Assembly (NCBI RefSeq): GCF_004363655.1
Contig: NZ_SNZH01000006.1
Location: 124,001 to 188,000, forward strand
Source of the DNA: Tahibacter aquaticus
GTDB taxonomy: Bacteria > Pseudomonadota > Gammaproteobacteria > Xanthomonadales > Rhodanobacteraceae
Direction of reading: 5' to 3'
DNA length: 64,000 bases
The notes under the pieces were generated by a model. That model was not told the origin of the DNA. It ran no database searches and saw only the letters and a program-made list of their open reading frames with translations. Positions 43,003-50,641 of this stretch are shown here, piece after piece; position 1 is the first letter of the stretch; every line of letters begins with the position of its first letter. The position numbers were made by a program, and so were the translations under genes.

Positions 43003-43536
43003 ATGACCATCCTTCGGGCTTACGTCGACGATTTCGTTCGAGGTTCCTGTAGTCGCCGGTCCTTCCGTCACTTCGTACAGCAGACTGCTCCTCGTGACCT
43101 AGCAAATCCTCATTTCGCCTGCAGTTTTGGGGTTGTTGCCGGCATTGCCCGATATGCAGCGTCACAAGGATGGACCTCACCGATCGAGTTTGTCTTCGAC
43201 CAGCAAGATGGCGTCGCAAGCGACTTTCAGTTGTTCTTCGATTACAGGGTGAAGAGTCTGCCCTCAGATGCACGAAAGCTCATCTCCGCCATTCCGACTT
43301 TTGGAGATGACAAGTTTTTTCTGCCGTTGCAGGCAGCAGACATGCTTGCTTGGCATATTCGGCAAAACCACGACAATTCATCCTACCCTGCGGGGGCAGT
43401 AGCTGCTTCACTGAAGGGATCAAGCGGCCACATGGTAACAAGGCTTGAAGATCGAGTGCTGCAATCCTGGGGGATGCATTTCACGAAGATTGCGGGAACC
43501 AAAGAAATGCGAACAAAAAACAATGGAGAAAATTAA
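43003..43536 (+). pseudogene. DUF3800 protein with large internal deletion
   Basis: A 177-residue frame that starts MTILRAYVDD, the usual N terminus of DUF3800 proteins with its acidic pair. It jumps within about 40 residues to the C-terminal half: NPHFACSFGVVAGIARYAAS, PIEFVFDQQDG, LISAIPTFGDDKFFLPLQAA and DMLAWHIRQ. Roughly 100 or more residues of the middle are missing compared with the family. The frame is open, so a product could be made, but it is probably non-functional. DUF3800 genes are frequent in mobile islands. Base composition is AT-richer than the core genes. The start could also be 42991. Confidence 0.6.
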
Positions 43537-43885
43537 AAAAAGAAATTGTCCGTGTAGCCCATCTTGGCTATATCCCGCCTCATGGAAGCAAGTGGAAGAA
43601 TGCTCTCTACCGAATCAAGGATTTGTTCTGGAGGCGCCAGTTGCCGTGCAGCCCGCTGATGTCGACGAGGTGCTCAACGGAAAAAGTGGTGGTTGGACAA
43701 TCCTTGTGTCCTGGAACGTTGTCATGAAAATCGCCGAAGCCCTGTTAAACCGTTCGGAGTCGCTGGTCTTCCGCGACTTGGGCAGCATTGCAGCCGACAA
43801 CGACATGAAGGTGTTCAAAAAAGCGTTTATGCGATGGCCTTCAAAAAACAGGTCTACGTGGTCCGTATCGTTGCCTGCGGCTTGA
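43523..43885 (+). CDS. Orphan hypothetical protein next to the integrase relic
   Basis: A 120-residue frame beginning MEKIKKRNCPCSPSWLYPAS. It overlaps the end of the DUF3800 frame by 14 bases, and its ATG follows a purine-rich AACAAAAAACA tract. Nothing in it is recognised. Composition is AT-rich at its start and differs from the chromosomal neighbours, in line with island origin. The frame is less convincing after residue ~95. Confidence 0.4.
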   Translation: MEKIKKRNCPCSPSWLYPASWKQVEECSLPNQGFVLEAPVAVQPADVDEVLNGKSGGWTILVSWNVVMKIAEALLNRSESLVFRDLGSIAADNDMKVFKKAFMRWPSKNRSTWSVSLPAA

Positions 43886-44028
43886 TCCTGGTTGGCATCC
43901 TGGACAAGAACCGTCCGCGTCAGAGGCCCCGAGGACAAGGTGATCGGCGCGGGCTAGACGCATGGTGCAGCGACTATCGTTTCTGCGGCATCTGCTAAGG
44001 TCGCTGCAAGACACAGGCGGAGACAGGG

Positions 44029-44601
44029 ATGCGGAAAAGCGACGAAGTACCGGAGGATACGATGGCCGTGTCCCGCACGGCGGAAACCCTGGTACCACTG
44101 CTGCTGGACGACCTGCGTAAACGAGCAAGCCACGAGCGCCGCCGCGTGCGGGCCGGTGAGACTCTCTGTACCACGGCGCTGGTCCACGAGGCCTACCTCA
44201 AGCTGCGCCGCAGCGAGGGCTGGCAGGGCGAACTGCATTTCCTGCGCGCGGCGGCGTTGGCCATGCGCCAGGCTCTGGTCGACCACGCTCGCCAGAAGCT
44301 TGCGGTCAAGCACGGGGGCGGCGGGTTGGAATCCCTGGAGACGATCGGGACCGAACCGTTTTGGACCTCTGACGAGCGGCTGGTGGAGTTGGACGAAGCG
44401 TTGCAGCGCCTGAGTGCGCTCAACTCACGCTTGACGCGCGTCATCGAGTGCCGGTTCTTCGCGGGTTATTCGGAAACCGACACAGCACGGGTGCTTGGCA
44501 TCACCGACCGGACTGTGCGCCGCGATTGGATCAAGGCGAGGGCTTGGCTGTATCAGCAACTGGGGGAGCACGGGGATCTGCCGGAGCCAGCCGCGACCTG
44601 A
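44029..44601 (+). CDS. ECF-type RNA polymerase sigma factor
   Basis: A 190-residue sigma factor of the xanthomonad/planctomycete-type ECF group. Region 2 runs over LVPLLLDDLRKRASHERRRV, TTALVHEAYLKL and FLRAAALAMRQALVDHARQ. Region 4 is VIECRFFAGYSETDTARVLG plus ITDRTVRRDWIKARAWL, a complete helix-turn-helix. No anti-sigma gene is present; instead a Ser/Thr kinase gene lies convergent and overlapping by 71 bases. Related ECF factors are activated by kinase phosphorylation, so this pair may be functional partners (inference). GGAG precedes the ATG at seven bases. Confidence 0.9.
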   Translation: MRKSDEVPEDTMAVSRTAETLVPLLLDDLRKRASHERRRVRAGETLCTTALVHEAYLKLRRSEGWQGELHFLRAAALAMRQALVDHARQKLAVKHGGGGLESLETIGTEPFWTSDERLVELDEALQRLSALNSRLTRVIECRFFAGYSETDTARVLGITDRTVRRDWIKARAWLYQQLGEHGDLPEPAAT

Positions 44602-47002
44602 GCGCCGCGGCCTGGGCGATCAGCCGCGCGCCTGAAGGTCCCGAGGCAGCCGCGATTCGCTCCGCCTCGTCGAGCAGCGCAGCGGCCTCGCGCGGGCGCT
44701 GTTGGTCCAGGTGCAGGCGCGCCACGGTCAGGCTGGCCAGCGCCGTGCCCACATGGTCCGGCCCCAGCGTGGCCAACGCTGCGTCCAGGGCCGTCGTGGC
44801 GTCCTTGGCGCCGGCCTCGCGGTGTCCGAGGTCGAGATGGGCTTCGGCCGTGGCCGCCAGCGCGGCGACGTGGTGCAGGCTGCCGTGACCGGCGAACTGC
44901 GCGCCCATCGCAGCGGCGTCCTGCAGCACGGGCAGGGCGGCGTCCGGACGCGACTGCTGCAACAGCAGCTTGCCGTAGTTGTTGAGCAGGGCCGCGGTGG
45001 CTGCCGAAGGGCCATAGAGCCGCCGGCGTAGCGCGACGGCTTCGCGCAGCAGCGGTTCCGCTGTCTCCAGGTTGCCGGAAGCCAGCTCCAGCGACCCCCA
45101 GTTGTTCAGGGTGTTGAGCGCATCGGGCGATTGCGCCAGTCCGGCCACACGCCACACTTCGGTGGCGGCGCGGAACGATGCGCGCGCCGCTTCGATCTGG
45201 CCGTTGGAGAACCGCGCGACGCCGAGGTTGTTGTGGAAGATGCCGGTTTCGCGGTGGTGCGGGCCGCTCAGTTCGATGCGGCGCGCGAGCGCGCCTTGCA
45301 GCAGTTCTACCGCTGCAGCGTGGTCACCGGCGCTGCGCGTCAGCTGCGCCTGCAGCAGCCGGCTGTCGATCGTGCGGCTTTCCCAGCGCGCCGGATCGTT
45401 GGCCCAGAACTGTTGCGCCTGTGCGAGGAGCGGTCGCGCACCCACGGCATCGCTGCGCCGGTAGAGCACCTGCGCCAGATCGTAGCGTGCGGCTGCGATC
45501 AACGCCGGATCGATCACCGCCGGGTCGGCTGCAGCTAGCCGCTGCAGCAGCGGCTGCGCGGCCTCGTAGTCGGTGATCAGGAAGTAGAGTTCGCCCAGCG
45601 CATGCAGGATCGGGGCAGCCTGGGCCGGGTCGCGCGCAAACTCGTCCTCAATGCGTTGGGCCGCGCCTTCGAGCACGTCTGCCGCCGTGGCCGAGCCGCC
45701 CTTGAGTTCGCCGGCGCTTCGAAACATATGGAACACCGACTGCTGCACGGCCTCCAGGCGCGCCTGTTCGCGCCGGGCCTGGTCCCGTTCGTGCGCCGCT
45801 TGATTGGCGTAACGCAGGCTCAGACCCAGACCGATGGCCAGGCTTGCGCCGATGGCGGCGGTGGCCGCCAGGGGCCACTTGAGACGCCACAGCGTGCGGC
45901 GCAGGCGGTGCCTGGGCTCGTGGCGGCGCGCAGCGACCTCGCCACGGTCCAGTGCATGCTGAAGGTCGTCGCTGAAGGCTGATACCGTCGCGTAGCGTGC
46001 CGCCGCCTCGGGGGCAAGCGCCTTGAAGAGGATCGCATCGAGATCGGCCAGCAGCGCGCGTGCGGCGCTGTATGACGGCGTGGAGAGGGGCAATGCCGCA
46101 AGCGGTGCGGGTGGCGCCTCCAAGGCCTTCACGATGGCTACGGAACCGGGCAAGCCAGTCAGGTCGCGCGGCGGCCGTCCGGCGATGAGGCGGTAGAGCG
46201 TGGCCGCGACGCCGTAAACGTCCGTCGCTGTGGAGACGGGCGCTCCTTCGATCTGCTCGGGCGCGGCGTAGGCCAGTGACAGGGGTACGGCAGCGTGAGG
46301 CGGTTCGGCGGCGTCCGCCAGGTGCACCACGCCGAAATCGATCAGGCGCGCGCGACCGTTCTCGTCGACCAGCACGTTGGACGGCTTGAGGTCACGGTGC
46401 ACCACCAGCTTGCCGTGAGCGTAGGTAAGCGCATCGCAGACCTGCACGATCAGGCGAACGCGCGCGGCACTGTCGAGGCCGTGCCGGTCGCACCAGGCGT
46501 CGATCGGCAAGCCATCGACCAGCTCCATGACCATGAACGGATGGCTGTCGTGCAGCAGGCCGCCGTCGATCAGCCGCGCAATGCCCGGATGTTCCAGCCG
46601 TGCCAGCGTAGCGCGCTCGACCTGGAAGCGGGCCCAGTCGCCAGAGCCTGCGCGGGCGATGCGCTTGAGGGCGGCACGCTGCGCGAAATGGCCGTCGGCC
46701 CGCTCGACCTCGTAGACGTCGCCCATGCCGCCGCGGCCGATGGCCCGCACGATCCGCCACGCGCCCGCGCGTTCGTCGGGCAGCATGGGCGTGGATGAGG
46801 ATTCCCGGCTGGCGGAAGGCGCATCTTGCGTGGTCAGGAACCCATCGCTGCGGCCGGCGGCGGCCAGAAGCCTCAGGACCTCGTCAAGCACGTCTGCGGC
46901 GTAGGGTTGCGCCAGTAACCAGGCGCGCCGTTCGGGCTCGGGCAGCTCCCACGCGGCGTCGAACATCGATTCGACCAGCGCCCAGCGGTCAGCTTCGTGC
47001 AC
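44531..47002 (-). CDS. Serine/threonine protein kinase with TPR repeats
   Basis: An 823-residue membrane kinase. The Hanks-type domain spans about residues 82-350: glycine loop IGRGGMGDVYEVE, Lys in AALKRIA, catalytic loop VVHRDLKPSNVLVDE, DFG in LIDFGVVHLAD and APE in AYAAPEQIEG. A single membrane segment near residue 400 (WPLAATAAIGASLAIGLGL) precedes a large, presumably periplasmic C-terminal region of tetratricopeptide repeats. The GTG at 47002 has GGGGAG at seven bases; the longer frame is not supported. Its 3' end overlaps the convergent ECF sigma gene. Confidence 0.9.
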   Translation of the reverse strand: MHEADRWALVESMFDAAWELPEPERRAWLLAQPYAADVLDEVLRLLAAAGRSDGFLTTQDAPSASRESSSTPMLPDERAGAWRIVRAIGRGGMGDVYEVERADGHFAQRAALKRIARAGSGDWARFQVERATLARLEHPGIARLIDGGLLHDSHPFMVMELVDGLPIDAWCDRHGLDSAARVRLIVQVCDALTYAHGKLVVHRDLKPSNVLVDENGRARLIDFGVVHLADAAEPPHAAVPLSLAYAAPEQIEGAPVSTATDVYGVAATLYRLIAGRPPRDLTGLPGSVAIVKALEAPPAPLAALPLSTPSYSAARALLADLDAILFKALAPEAAARYATVSAFSDDLQHALDRGEVAARRHEPRHRLRRTLWRLKWPLAATAAIGASLAIGLGLSLRYANQAAHERDQARREQARLEAVQQSVFHMFRSAGELKGGSATAADVLEGAAQRIEDEFARDPAQAAPILHALGELYFLITDYEAAQPLLQRLAAADPAVIDPALIAAARYDLAQVLYRRSDAVGARPLLAQAQQFWANDPARWESRTIDSRLLQAQLTRSAGDHAAAVELLQGALARRIELSGPHHRETGIFHNNLGVARFSNGQIEAARASFRAATEVWRVAGLAQSPDALNTLNNWGSLELASGNLETAEPLLREAVALRRRLYGPSAATAALLNNYGKLLLQQSRPDAALPVLQDAAAMGAQFAGHGSLHHVAALAATAEAHLDLGHREAGAKDATTALDAALATLGPDHVGTALASLTVARLHLDQQRPREAAALLDEAERIAAASGPSGARLIAQAAALRSRLAPADPRAPPVADTAKPSP

Positions 47003-47171
47003 GCGACGGTCTCCCCAGCTTCGCCCAACACCCGAGCATCGGCGATGCCGCACGACCAGGCAACTGTGTACGTACGACCGATGTCGCCAGGCTGGACCGT
47101 GTCCGGATCCGGCTCGACGTGCCGTAAGGGGCGGTCCCGCGGTACCGCCCGCGCTTGCACCCGGAACGTCC

Positions 47172-47894
47172 ATGCGCCGACCGATCAGCCTCCTGTTTCT
47201 CACTGTCCTCATCACGGCCTGCAGCAGGCCCGGCCCACCTCTACATGCCGGATCCCCGCTGCCGATCGTGCTGCCGCCACCGTCCGCGCCAGCGGCATCA
47301 ACAAACCCGCCCGCGGCGCGAGCGTCGTTGACGGACTGGCGCGGCCGGCTGGATCAGTTGCTGCCCGCTGCGGACATCACCGAACTGGCCGGTATGCCGC
47401 CGGACGTAGCACCCGACGCGGCGCGGCCGGACGGCCTGCGCTACCGCTGGGACGCTGGGCGGATGTTCGAGTACGCGGGAACACGGGTGAAGAAAAAGAG
47501 CCTGGTTTCACTCGGGCCGATCCGCACCGGCAGCAATGTCGAAGCATTCACGGCACTTCACTTCAATCCGCCGGACCAGCAGCACCGGGCGCGTCTCAAG
47601 GACCAAGTCACGCGCCAGGCCGAACGCCGGAATCTCGACGAGCAAAGCACAGCCATGGCGCATCAACTCGCCGATGCGTTCGCCCGCCGCGAACCGGCCG
47701 AGCGCATTGAGGGCCTCGGGGACGCCGCCGCGTGGGCAACGGGCGGTGGCGATCCAACCCTCTACGTGCTGGTCGACGGCAGCACCGTCGCGCTGGTGGT
47801 GAACGTCGCCGACGATCCCGCGGCCAACCGCAGCACGGCTGTGGCGCTGGCGCGTCGTGTGATCGAGCGCGCAATCGGGCGCGCGTGGCGGTGA
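47172..47894 (+). CDS. Putative lipoprotein beside the kinase gene
   Basis: A 240-residue protein with a lipoprotein signal (MRRPISLLFLTVLITACSRP, lipobox LITAC, Cys17) followed by a Pro/Ala-rich linker. The mature domain has no recognised family. It contains RYRWDAGRMFEYAG and a C-terminal stretch TLYVLVDGSTVALVVNVAD. It is divergent from the kinase gene and directly upstream of the beta-helix protein gene (70-base gap), so it may be part of the same module. Confidence 0.7.
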   Translation: MRRPISLLFLTVLITACSRPGPPLHAGSPLPIVLPPPSAPAASTNPPAARASLTDWRGRLDQLLPAADITELAGMPPDVAPDAARPDGLRYRWDAGRMFEYAGTRVKKKSLVSLGPIRTGSNVEAFTALHFNPPDQQHRARLKDQVTRQAERRNLDEQSTAMAHQLADAFARREPAERIEGLGDAAAWATGGGDPTLYVLVDGSTVALVVNVADDPAANRSTAVALARRVIERAIGRAWR

Positions 47895-47964
47895 GTGCGC
47901 ATCGGAATGTCCGGATCGTTGCCGCCTTCTCGTAAGGGCCGGCTCATTCCCCTGGAGATTACCC

Positions 47965-49485
47965 ATGCGTTTTTTCGTTGTCGGAGCCCGCTCCCATTCT
48001 CGGGTTCGCCGGTTTGCACGGGTCCGCGGCCTGGCTCTCGCGCTGGGTGCTTTCATGCCTTGCGCGGCCACGCATGCCGCGACCTTCCTCGTGACCTCGT
48101 CACTGGCCAGCGGCGCGGGCACGTTGCGCGACGCCATGATGCAGGCGCAAGCCACGGTGGGAGCGCCGCACACGATCCTCTTCGCGTTGCCGGCGAACAG
48201 CGTGATCGGCCTGGCTTCGCCACTGCCAACCCTGACGTCCACGCCGCTGGTGATCGACGGCAGCGCCTCGCCCGGGCTGGTCGTGGACGGGCTCGACACC
48301 GCGCGTCCGTTCGAGGTCGGAGCGTCGAGCTCGCTGACCCTGCGCGACCTGACAGTGCGCAACGGCTTCATCAACAATGATCGCGGCGGCTGCGTGCGCG
48401 TAACCAGCGATACATCGACCCTTACGCTGGACCGGGTGACGCTGCAGGGCTGCCGGGCACTCAGCATTGCGACCAACGGGGTCGCGCTCGGCGGCGCGGT
48501 GTCGACTGAAGGCGGGGCCTTCGTCTACCGCAGCACGTTCGCGGACAACCTGGCGCGTGCCTCGGGTTCGACCGCGGGTGGTGCCATGGACGTGCGCCGC
48601 AGCTTATGGATCGAAAACTCACGCTTCGAGCGCAACGAAGCAATCAGCACAGGTAACACCGGTGCTTCGGGCGGTGCCGTGATCACGGGTTCCGGCACGC
48701 TGACGGTGTTGCGCAGCCAGTTCATCGACAACCGCGCCGTACAGACGGTCACCGCGAACCTGAGCTTCGGTGGCGCCATTTCCGTGCGCGACCGCACCAA
48801 CACCACGGTCCGGCAGTCCCTGTTCCTGCGCAACGAAAGCGGTCAGGGCTCCGCGTTGTACGCAACGCTGCTGACCGTGCCCAACACGATGAACACCACC
48901 ATCAGCAACACGACCTTCGCCGGCAACCTCAGCGGTCCGTCGCTGAGCCTGAGCAACGTTCGCATGGATCTGCGCAACAACACCTTCTGGAAGAACAGCG
49001 GACGTAGCGGGCTCGGAGCGCACCTGAACCTGACCGGCGCGAACACCACCATCAACGCCGCCACGCACAACCTGTTCGCGGGCAGCGGCGATGGCAGCGC
49101 CGCGTGTTCCTCGTCTTCGCTACCGAACGGCCTGCAAGGCACGGGCTCGAACCTGATTGCCGACACGAGTTGCAGCTACCTCGACGCCTTCAGCTACATC
49201 AACGGCGGCGACCTGCGCATCCGCGGCCTGCGCGCCACCGGCAGCGCGTTGCACAACATCCCCGTCGTCGATCTGTTCGCCGGAAGTCCGGTGATCGATA
49301 GCGGCAATCCCGACGATCCTGCCATGGGCACGGTGTTCGTCTGCACGGCCGGCGATGCGCGCGACGAGACACGTCCGGCCGACGGCGACGCTGACGGGGT
49401 CGCCGTCTGCGACATCGGTGCGCATGAACTGCAGCGTGAAGCCTCGCTCTTCGCCGACGGCATGGAGCCGCTGTTACTGCGCTGA
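47965..49485 (+). CDS. Secreted right-handed beta-helix protein
   Basis: A 506-residue exported protein. After a basic leader and hydrophobic stretch (GLALALGAFMPCAATHAA), the mature part starts ATFLVTSSLASGAGTLRDAM, the usual start of parallel beta-helix / polymorphic outer-membrane-like proteins. Repeating strands follow, such as LTLRDLTVRNGFINN, LTLDRVTLQGC, LTVLRSQFIDNRAV and TISNTTFAGNLSG. The end, DIGAHELQREASLFADGMEP, resembles the IGAxE...IFxDGFE tail of many secreted Xanthomonadales proteins. It is probably surface-exposed or released. Confidence 0.8.
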   Translation: MRFFVVGARSHSRVRRFARVRGLALALGAFMPCAATHAATFLVTSSLASGAGTLRDAMMQAQATVGAPHTILFALPANSVIGLASPLPTLTSTPLVIDGSASPGLVVDGLDTARPFEVGASSSLTLRDLTVRNGFINNDRGGCVRVTSDTSTLTLDRVTLQGCRALSIATNGVALGGAVSTEGGAFVYRSTFADNLARASGSTAGGAMDVRRSLWIENSRFERNEAISTGNTGASGGAVITGSGTLTVLRSQFIDNRAVQTVTANLSFGGAISVRDRTNTTVRQSLFLRNESGQGSALYATLLTVPNTMNTTISNTTFAGNLSGPSLSLSNVRMDLRNNTFWKNSGRSGLGAHLNLTGANTTINAATHNLFAGSGDGSAACSSSSLPNGLQGTGSNLIADTSCSYLDAFSYINGGDLRIRGLRATGSALHNIPVVDLFAGSPVIDSGNPDDPAMGTVFVCTAGDARDETRPADGDADGVAVCDIGAHELQREASLFADGMEPLLLR

Positions 49486-49613
49486 TCGCCCGCTGTTCCC
49501 GCAATGCAACGCCGGGGGAAAGCGCGTCATGTGCTGGCCTTGATCGGGCACGCGCACGGTCCGCCCCCATCAAACCTCGCTCTTCGCGTCAGCGCTAAAG
49601 CCTCCAGAAACGG

Positions 49614-49737
49614 CCTAAGAGCGCCTATCAAAATGCCAGAAAGGTTTTTGGGGCACGAGCTTCAAGCCCTCCCCTTCAAGGGGAAGGAGAAAAGCCACGA
49701 TCTCGACGATCAGTTCATTCTGTTAGATGTTCTAAGG
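49614..49737. repeat. MITE-like element (copy 2)
   Basis: A 124-bp relative of the element at 5709. Left end CTAAGAGCGCCTATCAAAATG (49615-49635) and right end, on the complement, CCTTAGAACATCTAACAGAATG (49716-49737) form imperfect inverted termini. The inner block GCCCTCCCCTTCAAGGGG (near 49666) is shared with copy 1. It is non-coding. It lies between the beta-helix gene and the Tn3 remnant. Confidence 0.6.
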
Positions 49738-49848
49738 ATTCCTTATGCGTCGTGGATACTCCCTTTGTTTTTCTGTTCGCTTGCTCCTGTGTGCAGGCAG
49801 CAACGTTCGACCGTGCCGCCTTGGCCGCGGCGCGGAACAGTCGGTCGC

Positions 49849-50049
49849 GAATCCAGGGTTCGGTTCGCGTTTGAGGTCCAGCCGGTAGTCGCCGAACCGC
49901 TTGATTGAGCTGGTGAGGTACGGCGACAGGAACGCCACGTCGTGACCCGACACCTCGTGCCCTTCCTCGTGCAGCTTTAGTAGGGTCCGCATCATGTCCA
50001 CCGTATTCTGCAGGATGACCGACGAGGCGATCTGGTCGTTGTAGCGGCT
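49849..50049 (-). pseudogene. tnpA: C-terminal remnant of a Tn3-family transposase
   Basis: Read on the minus strand from 50049: YNDQIASSVILQNTVDMMRT, then LLKLHEEGHEVSGHDVAFLS and PYLTSSIKRFGDYRLDLKRE. This is the conserved end of Tn3-family TnpA proteins. Everything upstream of SRYNDQ is gone, replaced by half of an attC-like site. No resolvase or terminal 38-bp repeat was seen, so it is a dead remnant. Confidence 0.8.
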
Positions 50050-50067
50050 TGAACGAATAGTTAGCTG
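50044..50067 (-). other. Half of an integron attC recombination site
   Basis: The plus strand reads GCGGCTTGAACGAATAGTTA followed by GCTG. This is the standard attC arm (CGGCTTGAACGAATTGTTAGR type in class 1 integron cassettes), oriented as expected after a minus-strand cassette gene. The other arm is missing: the site runs directly into the Tn3 transposase remnant, sharing the bases AGCCGCTAC. It follows the NTF2-like gene stop by 13 bases. Confidence 0.65.
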
Positions 50068-50079
50068 CCAATCCCCAAA

Positions 50080-50520
50080 CTACTTCCAGTATTCGGTGAT
50101 TCTTGACACTTTGGCGCCTTGGAACTCAAACACCGCAAGATGCCTCGATGTGACCCCTTTATGAGTCTCTTGGCGCTGTACAGCAATGCTGTTGTAGCCG
50201 GAAATTGTCGTGACCAAAGTGTAACGGGGCTCAGTCTTGTTATACATGCCTCGCTCCAAGAGCCTGATTGTGTTGCCGTAGAGCTCATCTTTTGTGTACG
50301 TGCCACCATACGCAGCATGGATATAGGTGAAGTTGTCGGTGTAAAGGGAAAAAAGCTTGTCGACATCAGCCACCGATGACTCATGCATCATGACCTTATT
50401 CTGAAGATCCGTGACCTCAATCACCTTCCCGTGCAGCTCTTCAGCGGAGAGCACAGGTAGATCCGCCGATTGGGCGAAAGGCGCTGCGATTAAAGCGACA
50501 ACAAAGATTAGAGATCTCAT
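50080..50520 (-). CDS. Exported NTF2-like (SnoaL/DUF4440-type) protein, possible integron cassette
   Basis: A 146-residue protein with a signal peptide (MRSLIFVVALIAAPFAQSA) and an NTF2-like cone fold: VADVDKLFSLYTDNFTYIHA, ERGMYNKTEPRYTLVTTI and a C-terminal HLAVFEFQGAKVSRITEYW. No catalytic residues can be assigned. Its base composition is clearly AT-richer than neighbouring genes. A half attC site follows its stop codon, so it is most likely a gene cassette stranded outside an integron. No integron integrase is in the window. Confidence 0.75.
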   Translation of the reverse strand: MRSLIFVVALIAAPFAQSADLPVLSAEELHGKVIEVTDLQNKVMMHESSVADVDKLFSLYTDNFTYIHAAYGGTYTKDELYGNTIRLLERGMYNKTEPRYTLVTTISGYNSIAVQRQETHKGVTSRHLAVFEFQGAKVSRITEYWK

Positions 50521-50593
50521 TGGGTTCTCCAGTACAGGTGCAGGGGTCAGCCGGAAAGACGAGCAAGAGCGAGAGCATGACGTTAGAAGCTAG

Positions 50594-50613
50594 ATCCCAG
50601 TTTGCGTTGGGAT
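50594..50613 (-). terminator. Weak hairpin after the serine hydrolase gene
   Basis: ATCCCA and TGGGAT form a 6-bp stem around an eight-base loop, about 30 bases past the serine hydrolase stop. There is no T-run, so a terminator function is uncertain. Confidence 0.3.
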
Positions 50614-50641
50614 GTCGGCGAAAGGACAGCCGCCGATCGCC

